A stretch of 64,000 nucleotides of DNA from Trichomonas vaginalis G3 (lineage: Eukaryota > Parabasalia > Trichomonadida > Trichomonadidae): contig NC_067207.1 of NCBI RefSeq assembly GCF_026262505.1, positions 20,180,082-20,244,081 of the forward strand, in the 5' to 3' direction. The notes under the pieces are model-generated. The model was not told where the DNA came from. It made no database searches and saw only the letters and a list, made by a program, of their open reading frames with translations. This document shows positions 38,452 to 48,071 of the stretch, in pieces; position 1 is the stretch's first letter, and each line of letters begins with the position of its first letter. The translations under genes were made by a program, and so were the position numbers.

Positions 38452-41400
38452 ATGTCACGTAAGCTACGTAAGAATATACGTAAGAGGAAGGGAGCATTGA
38501 AACATCCAATAGTAAAACTGACACCACAACAACAGTTGCAACAACAAATGATGAATGACCCCACTATGTTGCAACAAATGTCAAGCAACCCTATGCTTTT
38601 AAACCGAGTTATTGGTGCACAGAGTGGAGGTTTAAGAGCGGCACTTTTAGCGAAAATGGCAGGCTATGGTGGAGCTGCAGACGGAACAGCTTATAACCCT
38701 CAAAGTCAAATGAATTTGAGTTCACTCAAAAATCAAATAACAGATGTCAAAAAGTCAAACATAGACATACAGAAACAAATAAGTGAAAACGAAAAGAAAC
38801 TAGAATATGACAGACACACAAAGAAACTCAATGAGTTAAACGTAGAGAAAAAGAAGAAAGAAGAACAACTGAAAGAACTAAGTACAGAGGAATATGCGAA
38901 AAAAGTGTCAGGAAAAGCAGCAGAAGTAGCAAAAATGGAACAAGATGTTATAAATTTGAAAAACCATACTACTCAATATAAAGTACTGAAAGATGAAGAA
39001 ATAAAACAAAAAGCCCTGAAGACATATATGGATAGCGATGAGTATAAAAAAGAAGTTGAAGCAAATGTAAAGGCAGAAAAACTTTTACAGTTGCAAAACC
39101 AAACCGTACAGTATGAAAACTTAGCACAAGAAAGTAAAAATAACGACGCAGCCATGCAAAAGGCAATGAAAAGTGCAGAATATATAAAAGCTAATAATGA
39201 CTGGTTAGATGCCCAAGCCAACGCTAAAGCAGCCCAACTTATAGGGTCAATAAGGACAAAAATACAAGCGGATGAAGACAGTTCAAATGAAGCTTTAATG
39301 AATGCTGACTTTAAGAATGCCTTCGAAGCTCTTCATAGTAAGGTGAAACTAGTGAACGACTTCTCATCTGGAAAGAAACTGAAGTCTGAAGGTTTCGACA
39401 ACGAGTTAAGAGAAGTAGCACAAAATATGACGAAAATAACAGATGCAGCAACGAGACAGGCAGTTCAAAGTGCCTATGACGCCGTTAGAGCAACTGTTGT
39501 GGAAAGTCAAGAAAAAGAGTTACAACAGACCAAAACAGACCTAGTAAATGCTTTCTTAAGAACGAAAAGTCAGGTAGGACATTATGCTGCAGATGGAACA
39601 TATGTGCCAGCTGGTGGAACTTATATACCACCAAACCCTCCAAGAGAAGCACCTGCACCAGGACTACCTAAAACATTTACATCGTCACATGGACACAGAC
39701 ACAGGCATGCACCAAAACCAACACAACAACCAACAGTTCAAAATCCAGCACCACAACAACAACCAACACAACAACCAACAGTTCAAAACCCTGCACAACA
39801 ACCAACAGTTCAAAATCCAACACAACAACAACAACCAACACAGCAACCAACAGTTCAAAATCCAGCACCACAACCAACAGTTCAAAACCCTGCACCTGCA
39901 CCACAACCAGAGCAAGGACATAAAAGAAGTAGAGAAAAAGGAAACCAAGAATTCTTAAAAATGCTTAAGGAAGATTATGGTTACTCAGATACTCTTGACT
40001 TTAGTGACAGATATAAAGAAGCTATTAGAAAGTTCAAGGAAGGAAATACTGACCCGAACCTATTTAGCTTTATGGTTCAGCATCAAATGGGATATAATCT
40101 CAAACCTGGAAAATACAAGCTCGCTAAGGGATATGATTTAATAGCATATCATCCAAATGACATGGATGAATTTACTCCGAGATATTTGGTGTCAGAGCTA
40201 AATGATAATTCAACTCTCTTCATGAAACGCGTAAAAAATAGAGACGGAACGAAAGAAGAAAGGTTTATGAGTCCGGATGACTTAGATAGGGAACTTTTTA
40301 AAAACGGTCTCGGAATATATGAAATGCCAGCAGATGAGGTACAAGAAACTCCACAGGAAGAAGTTCAGATACAACCAGACATGGAAGAAATAGTTCAGCA
40401 ACAACAGCTAGAAGAGCCTGAAGGAAACGAACAAGTCCCTCCTTTGGAAACTAACTTCACAGAACTAGATGAAGATTTGGAACAGCCGAAAAATCTTGAC
40501 CCTCAACAAGTGTATGCGGAGAATATGGAATCTTTCCAAGAGTCTAAGAAAAATTCGGCTGACATAGTAGAAGAATATCGAAAAATGTTCGCCGACATAC
40601 AAAAGACTCCAACATCAGATGAAAATATTCAGCATAGAATGGAAGTACTGAAAGAAAATGTACGCAAATACAATAATCCTTTTTACTTACGACCATATAA
40701 CGTTCAATCTTTGGCTGAACTCGGTGAAAATAAAAGGTTAAATTTCAACAAAACATATAGAAATGAAACATTGTTTAAAGTTCATTCAGAACCTAACCAA
40801 TATGGAAACAAACCTACTTTTGTTTCTGCAGACTATGGAACTACAATGAGATGGGGTCATAAAGCTAATCCGGATAGGTGGTTCATAAACTTACAACCTC
40901 AATTCCAAGAAGTTGTAGACGCAATGGAAGTGAATGGTGAACCAGATATAGCTGGTATTTTCAGCGCGGCTTTAATGCCATTGAAAGATATGAAAGATGC
41001 AGATATTTTGGACCAGTATGAAATGAACATGGCTGATGGAAATATAACACCTGACGTTCTAGAACATTTATCTCAAAGAACTACACAGAACCATAGAGAT
41101 GGTATATTTGGTGAAGAGTTTAGAAAGAAAGTTAGGGAGAGAGAAGGAAGAGAACCTATTGTACATGACCTTGCAAACGAAAGTTTGCAAAATGTCATAA
41201 AAACTTACTTTGCAGACAATGAACCGAGAAGGGATGAATATTTAAGAAAATTCAAATGGACAGTACCAAATGAAATGTTAGTATTGAAAAACATGTTCCT
41301 TGACAAAATAAAACCAACTACAGAAATAAATGACGCAAGACTGAAACGTTGGGTAAAAGCTTTCCCATTCACAAAAGATATTATTGGTAACATGGAAAGA

Positions 41401-41622
41401 AAACCAGAATGGCTACAAAAACATATATTTGGAAACGAGCTTATTCCATATGGACAAGCTCTGTTTGAAGAGCTTGAACCGGAAACTCAGGAAAGAGTCA
41501 TGCAAACAATAAGCGAAGACTCAAATACAAACTATGACAAAATCTTTCTAGGATATGGTTACCTGAGATGGGCGACCAGAGCCCAAAGGCAAAAAGGACA
41601 TGGGAAATTTACAACATACTAG
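38452..41622 (+). CDS. 1056-aa large protein with coiled coil and PTVQNPA repeats (C)
   Basis: The start at 38452 (MSRKLRKNIRKRKGALKHPI) is chosen because it follows the initiator-like word and gives a basic N-terminus. Residues about 90-260 are strongly coiled coil. Residues about 415-490 are a Gln/Pro linker with repeats of QQPTVQNPA. The C-terminal 560 residues form one or more globular domains (KFMSDD-like and DLANESLQNVIKTYFADNEP segments). No family is recognised. Size, position upstream of the capsid gene and the coiled coil suggest a large internal virion or scaffold protein. It looks whole. Confidence 0.7.
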   Translation: MSRKLRKNIRKRKGALKHPIVKLTPQQQLQQQMMNDPTMLQQMSSNPMLLNRVIGAQSGGLRAALLAKMAGYGGAADGTAYNPQSQMNLSSLKNQITDVKKSNIDIQKQISENEKKLEYDRHTKKLNELNVEKKKKEEQLKELSTEEYAKKVSGKAAEVAKMEQDVINLKNHTTQYKVLKDEEIKQKALKTYMDSDEYKKEVEANVKAEKLLQLQNQTVQYENLAQESKNNDAAMQKAMKSAEYIKANNDWLDAQANAKAAQLIGSIRTKIQADEDSSNEALMNADFKNAFEALHSKVKLVNDFSSGKKLKSEGFDNELREVAQNMTKITDAATRQAVQSAYDAVRATVVESQEKELQQTKTDLVNAFLRTKSQVGHYAADGTYVPAGGTYIPPNPPREAPAPGLPKTFTSSHGHRHRHAPKPTQQPTVQNPAPQQQPTQQPTVQNPAQQPTVQNPTQQQQPTQQPTVQNPAPQPTVQNPAPAPQPEQGHKRSREKGNQEFLKMLKEDYGYSDTLDFSDRYKEAIRKFKEGNTDPNLFSFMVQHQMGYNLKPGKYKLAKGYDLIAYHPNDMDEFTPRYLVSELNDNSTLFMKRVKNRDGTKEERFMSPDDLDRELFKNGLGIYEMPADEVQETPQEEVQIQPDMEEIVQQQQLEEPEGNEQVPPLETNFTELDEDLEQPKNLDPQQVYAENMESFQESKKNSADIVEEYRKMFADIQKTPTSDENIQHRMEVLKENVRKYNNPFYLRPYNVQSLAELGENKRLNFNKTYRNETLFKVHSEPNQYGNKPTFVSADYGTTMRWGHKANPDRWFINLQPQFQEVVDAMEVNGEPDIAGIFSAALMPLKDMKDADILDQYEMNMADGNITPDVLEHLSQRTTQNHRDGIFGEEFRKKVREREGREPIVHDLANESLQNVIKTYFADNEPRRDEYLRKFKWTVPNEMLVLKNMFLDKIKPTTEINDARLKRWVKAFPFTKDIIGNMERKPEWLQKHIFGNELIPYGQALFEELEPETQERVMQTISEDSNTNYDKIFLGYGYLRWATRAQRQKGHGKFTTY

Positions 41623-41834
41623 GTGAACATGAGGCAAAGATGCAACAACTTGAAGCAGAGGGCAAGTTACCAAAAGCGACACCAAAGAAGAAGAGAAGAG
41701 TAGAACAAAGTGAAAGTAGTGAAGAAGTAACTTCATCTAGTGAAAGTAGTGGCAATGAAGGAAAAAGAAGAGTTAAAAACTCAGTCAGGAAGAAAGTAAA
41801 GCTTGGTCCGAGTGGGTTCTATTATGATATATAA
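41568..41834 (+). CDS. 88-aa basic, Ser/Lys-rich protein overlapping the large gene (C)
   Basis: The product (MGDQSPKAKRTWEIYNILGE) overlaps the end of the 1056-aa gene by 55 bp in another frame. It contains two nuclear-localisation-like basic runs (PKKKRRVEQ; KRRVKNSVRKKVK) around a Ser/Glu-rich acidic stretch, and ends GPSGFYYDI. It might bind DNA or be a precursor cleaved for packaging, like small basic core proteins. No family is recognised. Confidence 0.55.
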   Translation: MGDQSPKAKRTWEIYNILGEHEAKMQQLEAEGKLPKATPKKKRRVEQSESSEEVTSSSESSGNEGKRRVKNSVRKKVKLGPSGFYYDI

Positions 41835-41875
41835 ATCCAACTATTCTATATTTTTACCCATATGAAATGTACGCC

Positions 41876-42635
41876 TGTAATAAACAGAAATTCATCAAAA
41901 GTGCCGGCTCTCAATTTTTTGACATTTGTAAATTCTAAATTGAACGAGAAAAATGAAATAATACTAAGCATAATACAATATTCTAGATTTAATTATAATT
42001 AGGAAAAAGTTAGTTTTGAGAGTACTTTTCATAGGCATATAGAATGAAATCTTCTGAAAAATAATATCACATAAACTCATATTATTTTCTAATATATAAC
42101 TATTTTATATAAAAATCAAATTCAATGATCTTAAAAGCGAAGGATAAACCTCAAAATTTACGAATATAATGAGTGGTAATATAATGCTTATCTATCATAA
42201 AACCATATGAAATATCAATTTTATTTTTCATATTCAAATGGACTGAGGTTAACATTTAACATTTTTTGCTAATTGTCGTCAAAAATTAGGCGTAAAGCAA
42301 AAATTGATATTTCATATGGTTTTATGATAGATAAGCATTATATTACCACTCATTATATTCGTAAATTTTGAGGTTTATCCTTCGCTTTTAAGATCATTGA
42401 ATTTGATTTTTATATAAAATAGTTATATATTAGAAAATAATATGAGTTTATGTGATATTATTTTTCAGAAGATTTTGTGTTCTTCTTCAAAATTTTATTT
42501 TTTTATTAAAAAGAATCTTTACAAAATATACATTTACTTTAATTAATATTTAAAAACGTGCTCTATCAAAAGTTCCAAAAATTCAATATTTTAGCTTTTC
42601 TGAGGTGTCACTTTTGATGAATTTCTGTTTACAAC
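41876..42635. mobile_element. Foldback element, copy 2, next to the capsid gene of C
   Basis: The ends match copy 1. The interior is a near-perfect inverted repeat with arms of about 176 bp (about 42047-42222 and 42299-42474) around a 76-bp centre. ACGCC flanks both sides (41871-41875 and 42636-42640), a 5-bp target duplication. The right end abuts the 5' end of the capsid gene and supplies the present first codons of that frame. Confidence 0.82.
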
Positions 42636-44242
42636 ACGCCGCTCAGAATATAACGCCAACAGTTTTGGATGCCATGAACGGAAATGTTTCCGAATGGTAT
42701 AACGAATGCGACAATGCCATTAGAAGGTCAGAAATAGTTCCTGGAACTTACGAATATACAACTGCTGTTTCTTATGGAAACGTAGGTGAGTTTGGAGAAG
42801 GTTCTTCAACAACAGTAGATATTGCTTGCGACAGGTTTCATATTATTTCTATTGACAACTCATTCTTATACGTGGAACAAGACATTGAAATAAAACCTTC
42901 TGCCAAGTTGTCTGACAAGAAAGGTTGCAATGGAATTTTCTATGTCGGATACCAATATGCTCCAGAAGTTTTCATGGGATATAAGATATATTCTAACTCT
43001 GACTTAGTTCAAACAGTAACATGGGCAAACTATGAATGGTTCGCTTTGAGAAACTCAGTACAACCACAAGCTAGAGAACAAACAGACCAGTATGCAACTA
43101 TTGAGAAAATAAGAAGACTTGACCCTAACGTTCCAGGAGTTTATGTTAACCTTTCTGGTTCAGATGGAACTGCTGCCACTAAAGTAAAACTGAAACTTAG
43201 AGTTCCTTTGTCATCTTTCCTCATCTTCAGGTTTTTAAGATACTTGCCAAACTGGGCAGGAAAAATTTCTATCGAACTTACTCCAAGCAAAAATAACTTA
43301 GTCATTGCACCAACACAAGACCCATTCACTCTTACAGACGTAAAGGGAACAAATAAAACGTCATTCGCCGAATTTTGCAAAGACAAAGTTGACTTAGACT
43401 TTGGTTTCTCAAACCTCAACACTGAAGTAAACTATTATTTCAATGCTGCTGGAGATGCTTGGGACCCAGTTAAGTTCACATGCGAACAGTTTGAATGCAA
43501 GAGAATAGAAAGCAGACTTGCCGTTTATATGTTGGACCCAGATATTTCAAATGCTTTAGCTGCCAAATATATTGCAGTTCCACTTATGTTCCCTATACAC
43601 CAAATATCTGTCAAAGACTTTGCAGGTGAAGTTGGAAACCAAAATCCAGGAGCCGAAGGTGCAAGAACAGATATTGCTTTAACAACTGCAATGAAACATG
43701 CAGATACTATGTTTGTACTGTTCAGACGAACTATAAATGACTATTCTTGTTTCTACAACCCTGGTATTAAATATCATATAAACATAGATGGCAAATATTA
43801 TCCAAGAGAAGAATATTCTACAGTTGAGGATATGAGGTCATACAACTTGACATTAGATGCTATGAACTTTAACAACAACTTCACAACAACCATTAACCCT
43901 GAAATGCAAAGTTCTATTATGCCATATGTGAAAGTATGGACTCATACAGGAGGTCAAAAAACTCAATATACAAATGGAGACCGTTCAAACTTTTGGCTTG
44001 GCATTCCATTTGCTGACTCAGAAGACTTTATGGGTGGTATTTCAACTGTTGGTACAGTACAAATACAATATACTGGTGACAGAGACGGTCCAGATGAATT
44101 GAGAGCAAAGAAGTTTACAAAACCAATAGCACTTTTCACGGAAGATGCTCTTTTGAAGATTCGTTCGATGAAACCTGCTGGGGCTCCTCAGATTGGCATA
44201 ACGACAGCTTCCATCGAGCAGATTTTGGCAGCAGGTCAGTAA
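42617..44242 (+). CDS. Major capsid protein, divergent double-jelly-roll type (C)
   Basis: The frame is about 540 aa. Its core KLKLRVPLSSFL then RYLPNWAGKISIEL aligns by eye with KLRLRIPVRRFLP then RFIPAFAGNIQL of the capsid proteins in B and D, the best evidence for the assignment. Strand-rich blocks before and after (DRFHIISIDNSFLYVEQDIE) fit two jelly rolls. A foldback element has inserted at its 5' end (see 41876-42635). The rest is uninterrupted. It lies upstream of the double-cysteine and penton-like genes. Confidence 0.78.
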   Translation: MNFCLQHAAQNITPTVLDAMNGNVSEWYNECDNAIRRSEIVPGTYEYTTAVSYGNVGEFGEGSSTTVDIACDRFHIISIDNSFLYVEQDIEIKPSAKLSDKKGCNGIFYVGYQYAPEVFMGYKIYSNSDLVQTVTWANYEWFALRNSVQPQAREQTDQYATIEKIRRLDPNVPGVYVNLSGSDGTAATKVKLKLRVPLSSFLIFRFLRYLPNWAGKISIELTPSKNNLVIAPTQDPFTLTDVKGTNKTSFAEFCKDKVDLDFGFSNLNTEVNYYFNAAGDAWDPVKFTCEQFECKRIESRLAVYMLDPDISNALAAKYIAVPLMFPIHQISVKDFAGEVGNQNPGAEGARTDIALTTAMKHADTMFVLFRRTINDYSCFYNPGIKYHINIDGKYYPREEYSTVEDMRSYNLTLDAMNFNNNFTTTINPEMQSSIMPYVKVWTHTGGQKTQYTNGDRSNFWLGIPFADSEDFMGGISTVGTVQIQYTGDRDGPDELRAKKFTKPIALFTEDALLKIRSMKPAGAPQIGITTASIEQILAAGQ

Positions 44243-44555
44243 GTTGTTCTTGAACTGACTTCTCTCCGTCAAATATTGACAGTACGCCAGTTTTGACATA
44301 ATATTGTATTATAAACTTTCCTTTAGTAATATCGGTCAGTTTTGAAGTTATATTTTTGTCTGCTTCAAGAACTTTCACCATTTCAGTTATACCAACTTTC
44401 TTTGCTTTATGAAAATATTTAGGTTCAGCAAAGACTGCTATTCTATAACATTTTCCATTGTTTGTGTAAAGAACTATTCTGTCAATGTATTTGTATTGTT
44501 TGTGAGTATAAACTTTGTTCTGCTTCAATTCAATAAGATATCCGAATACGTCCAT
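44136..44555 (-). CDS. 139-aa protein convergent with the capsid gene (C)
   Basis: The product (MDVFGYLIELKQNKVYTHKQ) is 139 aa and its 3' end overlaps the capsid gene on the other strand by about 107 bp. The sequence has alternating strands (YKYIDRIVLYTNNGKCYRIA) and a Ser/Glu-rich tail. No family is recognised and no copy is found elsewhere in the window. It is divergent from the double-cysteine gene at 44574 with 18 bp between starts, which supports it as a real gene. Confidence 0.55.
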   Translation of the reverse strand: MDVFGYLIELKQNKVYTHKQYKYIDRIVLYTNNGKCYRIAVFAEPKYFHKAKKVGITEMVKVLEADKNITSKLTDITKGKFIIQYYVKTGVLSIFDGEKSVQEQLTDLLPKSARWKLSLCQSEEPQQVSSNESSKEHLP

Positions 44556-44573
44556 CTTTTTATTCTAAGTAAA

Positions 44574-45152
44574 ATGTCATTTCCGAAAAATAGAAGCGTA
44601 AGTGTTTCAAAAGGTTTAATGGCGGTGGCAGATGTGAAGTTAAATTCACCAACTCAAACAAACAGTCAAAGTGTTGTTGTCAATGTCAAAGACAGAGATG
44701 TTGAAGTGGGGAAACCATACGAAGACGAAAATGGTATAACAATTGTTCCTGTAAAAGAACCAACATATCCTGAAGTTAACAGAGACTTAAGTTCTGTTGC
44801 AGATATTCGAAACGACTACCAACAACTGAAAGACAAACTTCAAACTCAGGAGAAGATTTGTCAAGCTTTAAGTATAATGTTAAACTTGGTCGAACACAAC
44901 CCTGTAAAAGTGAACTCATATGTCATTGCACCTCATGAAGTTTTGAAAGAACTATTGAAACTTTTGACAGAGGCAGACGATATAAACATCAAAGAAATAG
45001 AACCCGACATTAGTTGCTGTGGTGTTTCATATAATGTCATTGACAAGATATACGTTATGAAAGGAGGTGAAACGTTGAACTTAAAATATAGTTTCCCAGA
45101 CGTTATAAAAATATTTGACGACCACAACATTTCATTAAAGTTTATTTGCTAA
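44574..45152 (+). CDS. SCCG-motif virion-type protein (C)
   Basis: The 192-aa product starts MSFPKNRSVSVSKGLMAVAD. A flexible N-terminal half is followed by a helical stretch and a C-terminal domain with IEPDISCCGVSYNVIDKIYV and GETLNLKYSFPD. This matches the ECCG domain encoded at 9792-10406 and 29755-30363 in A and B, which also neighbours the penton-like gene. It appears to be a conserved component across both Polinton lineages. Its role is unknown, probably structural or assembly. It looks whole. Confidence 0.68.
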   Translation: MSFPKNRSVSVSKGLMAVADVKLNSPTQTNSQSVVVNVKDRDVEVGKPYEDENGITIVPVKEPTYPEVNRDLSSVADIRNDYQQLKDKLQTQEKICQALSIMLNLVEHNPVKVNSYVIAPHEVLKELLKLLTEADDINIKEIEPDISCCGVSYNVIDKIYVMKGGETLNLKYSFPDVIKIFDDHNISLKFIC

Positions 45153-45156
45153 GTAA

Positions 45157-45945
45157 ATGGCAGAAGACATAATGGTTTATACTATTACGACTAAAAACCC
45201 CGAGTCATATAATTCTATAACAACAAACTTACAAAGTCCTCAAGGACGGTATTGTAAACTAACCTTAAACACAATGACGACTAAAGCCTGTTTTGCTCTT
45301 TTGACACCAGAAGACTTTATTGTTGTGAATGGTAAAAAATACTCCTTTGAAGATACTTACTCAGATATACCACCAACAGGTTTTGTTGACTTATTTAATA
45401 CTTTAAGTACGGGTGTAACATGTGCTGCAACTAGAGCAGGTTTCATTATGTTTGGATGTCCGACTGAGTTTACTATAAACGATATGAGCTATAATACAAA
45501 ACTTATTTCTGGTTTTTACTACCAACAGTTTCCTATAACAGGAAAAGGTGTCATACAAGGAATGTCTATTCCATTGACATTAAGCACACCAATCTTATAT
45601 ATTGTTTCAAACATAGGTTCAAAGTGTTATTCGAATGTCGACAGAAACTATTATGACCAAAAGATACTTATGCGTATAAACAATACTTTCTCTGCTGGTT
45701 TGCCTATTGTTTATTCGAATGCAGAATTTTCAACCTTAGTGAACTCAAACACTTTGGCAAGTATAACGTTGACATTAGTTGACGCAAACTTTGTTCCTGT
45801 AAAACTTTTATGTCCTATGTATTTGTCAATGACGGCAGAAAGTTTCGAATTGGAAGATGCAACTGGTGAAAGTATTGTATTACAAGAACAACTTCAACAA
45901 CAAATAGCTCAAGAACAACAAATGCAACAACAAAGTCAAGAATAA
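45157..45945 (+). CDS. Penton-like minor capsid protein candidate (C)
   Basis: The 262-aa product starts MAEDIMVYTITTKNPESYNS, 4 bp after the preceding stop. Beta-rich sequence includes LISGFYYQQFPITGKGVIQG and TPILYIVSNIGSK, then SITLTLVDANFVPVKLLCPM. Both latter blocks match the gene at 8771-9547 (FRLVDFQGEPVELKAPVRM). The end is a Gln-rich tail (QEQLQQQIAQEQQMQQQ). Penton assignment is by analogy of position and fold pattern. It looks whole. Confidence 0.62.
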   Translation: MAEDIMVYTITTKNPESYNSITTNLQSPQGRYCKLTLNTMTTKACFALLTPEDFIVVNGKKYSFEDTYSDIPPTGFVDLFNTLSTGVTCAATRAGFIMFGCPTEFTINDMSYNTKLISGFYYQQFPITGKGVIQGMSIPLTLSTPILYIVSNIGSKCYSNVDRNYYDQKILMRINNTFSAGLPIVYSNAEFSTLVNSNTLASITLTLVDANFVPVKLLCPMYLSMTAESFELEDATGESIVLQEQLQQQIAQEQQMQQQSQE

Positions 45946-45975
45946 AAAAATAATATTTTTTTTATTTTTATAAAA

Positions 45976-47211
45976 ATGTACAGAATAGATGTTTCAGATT
46001 TTTATGACTTCCAAGCATTCAGAAATATGTGTCCATTTAGAGACTATAACAAAGCAGTCGAGAATTTGAAACGTTTAGTCATTTATGTTGACTCTGCCCC
46101 AGAATGTTATGTCATGAAAGAATGGGATGTTGTCTTTAACAAACCAAGAGCAACAATAGTGTCTGAACAAGAATGTAGACAGAAACTTAAGAAAAAAAAA
46201 GTCGTACAAGTTGGCATGAAGATGTTAGATGCTTGGGATATCTTATTGTCAAAGTTAGAAGATTTTTCAGTTCGTGGTATAAAGTTTTATACACCTTCTC
46301 CAAACTTCTATTCTATCTTCACTGGATATAAATATGAACAAGTAGAATGGAAAGAAAATATTATAGAAGCTTGGTTAGACCATGTCAAAGAAATTATATG
46401 CAATGGAAACGAAAAGGTTTATGAGTATATCTTATGTTGGTTTGCAAACATCTTACAACATCCAAGTGCTAAGAATGAAACTGCTCTCATTATAATTGGA
46501 AAACAAGGAACTGGTAAGAATACTTTCTTTACAGATATTTTGTGCAAACTGTTAGAAGGTTATTCGAACCCTAATATGACAAACTTAGAAAACATCTGTG
46601 GCAAGTTTAACTCCTCAATAGAGAATATGAAACTTATAGTTTGCAATGAACTTCAAAGTATAGATACAACAAAAGTTTTGAAATCAGATGCTTTGAAGAG
46701 TCTTATAACAGATAAAGTTGGAGTTGTTGAAAGAAAGTATAAAGACCAAAGAGTTTGTGAAAATGTTGCAAACTTCATTATGGTTTCAAACAATGCTGTT
46801 CCGATGAAGTTAGAAAGTTCTGACAGAAGATATGTAGTTGTCAGAACGTCAGATTCACATATGCAAGATACAGAATATTTTGACGACTTAGCAGAAACTT
46901 TGACATCTGACTTTTACAACCACTTGTTCTCATATTTCATGACATTAGATATTTCTAAGTTCAATCCAAGACAAATTCCACATACAGAAGAGAGACAAAC
47001 ATTGTTAGAAGCAAACAAGAGTGTATATGAACTGTTCATAGATGAAACTGACTTTGTGTCATTAGATGAAAGGTCATTGTACGATTCGTATAAACAATAT
47101 TGTCAAGAATATGGTTATATGGCAGCTTCTAAACGAACATTCTTGGCAAATGTCAAAAGTCTTTTAGATGTTCAGAATGGTGTATATACAAAGAAAAATT
47201 TTTCTGAGTAA
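45976..47211 (+). CDS. SF3-type primase-helicase (C)
   Basis: The 411-aa product starts MYRIDVSDFYDFQAFRNMCP. The superfamily 3 helicase core is clear: Walker A GKQGTGKN at residues 175-182, Walker B LIVCNE at 220-225, motif C FIMVSNN at 267-273 and the arginine finger SDRR at 282-285. A C-terminal winged-helix-like part follows. Such helicases drive replication in virophages and Polinton-like viruses. Elements A, B and D show none in the window. The N-terminal 150 residues may include a reduced primase part. It looks whole. Confidence 0.88.
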   Translation: MYRIDVSDFYDFQAFRNMCPFRDYNKAVENLKRLVIYVDSAPECYVMKEWDVVFNKPRATIVSEQECRQKLKKKKVVQVGMKMLDAWDILLSKLEDFSVRGIKFYTPSPNFYSIFTGYKYEQVEWKENIIEAWLDHVKEIICNGNEKVYEYILCWFANILQHPSAKNETALIIIGKQGTGKNTFFTDILCKLLEGYSNPNMTNLENICGKFNSSIENMKLIVCNELQSIDTTKVLKSDALKSLITDKVGVVERKYKDQRVCENVANFIMVSNNAVPMKLESSDRRYVVVRTSDSHMQDTEYFDDLAETLTSDFYNHLFSYFMTLDISKFNPRQIPHTEERQTLLEANKSVYELFIDETDFVSLDERSLYDSYKQYCQEYGYMAASKRTFLANVKSLLDVQNGVYTKKNFSE

Positions 47212-47249
47212 ATTTTAAAAAAAAAATATTTTTTTATCCGATAGAAAAG

Positions 47250-47669
47250 ATGACGAAATTCATCTCAGTAAATAAGTACATGACAGAAGTCAAAGATAAG
47301 TTAGCTCCATTCGCATATTTGAATGTTTACTTCTACAATTTTGAAAAGTCTACATTTGACAAAATTTGGAACATTGCACCAGTTAAGTTTGCTGTTGTTA
47401 GAAAAAGTGGTGCAACTTTTGAAGACTTATACATTGACGGTATGTTGACAGTCAAAGAAAATTTTGACAGAAAGTTCTCAAAACTCGAAGAAGGTAAAGC
47501 ATACAAACTTGTTATACCTTATGAACCAAAGAAAGCAGACGACTATGAATATTATGAGTCTAAGATAGTTGAAGTTCAAGGTAAATTGGGTAAAAAGATT
47601 TTAGAGTCTAAGCCAGTGTTTACTCCTAAAGAGGAAGAGAACATTGACATTGACCCAGAAATGTTCTAA
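47250..47669 (+). CDS. 139-aa protein after the helicase (C)
   Basis: The product (MTKFISVNKYMTEVKDKLAP) is compact and strand-rich in the first 100 residues (PFAYLNVYFYNFEKSTFDKI; PVKFAVVRKSGATFEDLYID) with an acidic tail (EEENIDIDPEMF). An N-terminal OB-like fold is conceivable, so a single-strand DNA-binding role beside the helicase is a guess. No copy is found elsewhere. It looks whole. Confidence 0.55.
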   Translation: MTKFISVNKYMTEVKDKLAPFAYLNVYFYNFEKSTFDKIWNIAPVKFAVVRKSGATFEDLYIDGMLTVKENFDRKFSKLEEGKAYKLVIPYEPKKADDYEYYESKIVEVQGKLGKKILESKPVFTPKEEENIDIDPEMF

Positions 47670-47689
47670 AAATAAAATTTTATTTTTAC

Positions 47690-48055
47690 ATGTCAAATTT
47701 CTTTTTCTCTGGAACTGGTTCAGGTTCTTTCTTCTCTTCTTCTACTTTCTTTTCTTTCTTTTCTCTCTTCTTCTTTTCTGGTGGAGTTATGTCAAATTTG
47801 GCGCAACTATATTTATGTAAAAGTTCTTTATCCTTTAATAGCTCATCTATTCTGTTTTCTATTTCATCTTCAAGAACAGCGCATGTGTCTTCTTTGCATT
47901 CTAAGAACTTTTGTTGGACTTCATCTTTCCAATCGGCGTCATCTCTGTCAACAAGTCTGTCATTGACAAATTTTAAGACTGCTCTTTGTAATGTTTTATG
48001 GTTCTTGTCATATTCCCAGAAACAGAACTTTAGAACAAATTCACCTTTCTTTTTA
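47690..48055 (-). CDS. Lys/Glu-rich coding segment without a clear start (C)
   Basis: On the minus strand an open stretch of about 120 codons runs from a FVLKFCFWEYDKNHKTLQRA segment through DEVQQKFLECKEDTCAVLED to a charged end (KKREKKEKKVEEEKK). No ATG is seen at its front. It faces the ATPase gene divergently. It may be a real but damaged gene, and confidence is low. Confidence 0.35.
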
Positions 48056-48071
48056 CACTATGTAAGATTTT

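Noticed and set aside
39584-39958. Additional Gln/His-rich or Leu-rich genes over the repeat part of the 1056-aa gene
   Set aside because: They are alternate-frame shadows of the CAACCAACAGTTCAAAAT repeats in the large gene.
44042-44299. Second minus-strand gene overlapping the capsid end
   Set aside because: It lacks the close divergent spacing and conserved context of the 139-aa gene at 44136-44555 and is best seen as a shadow.
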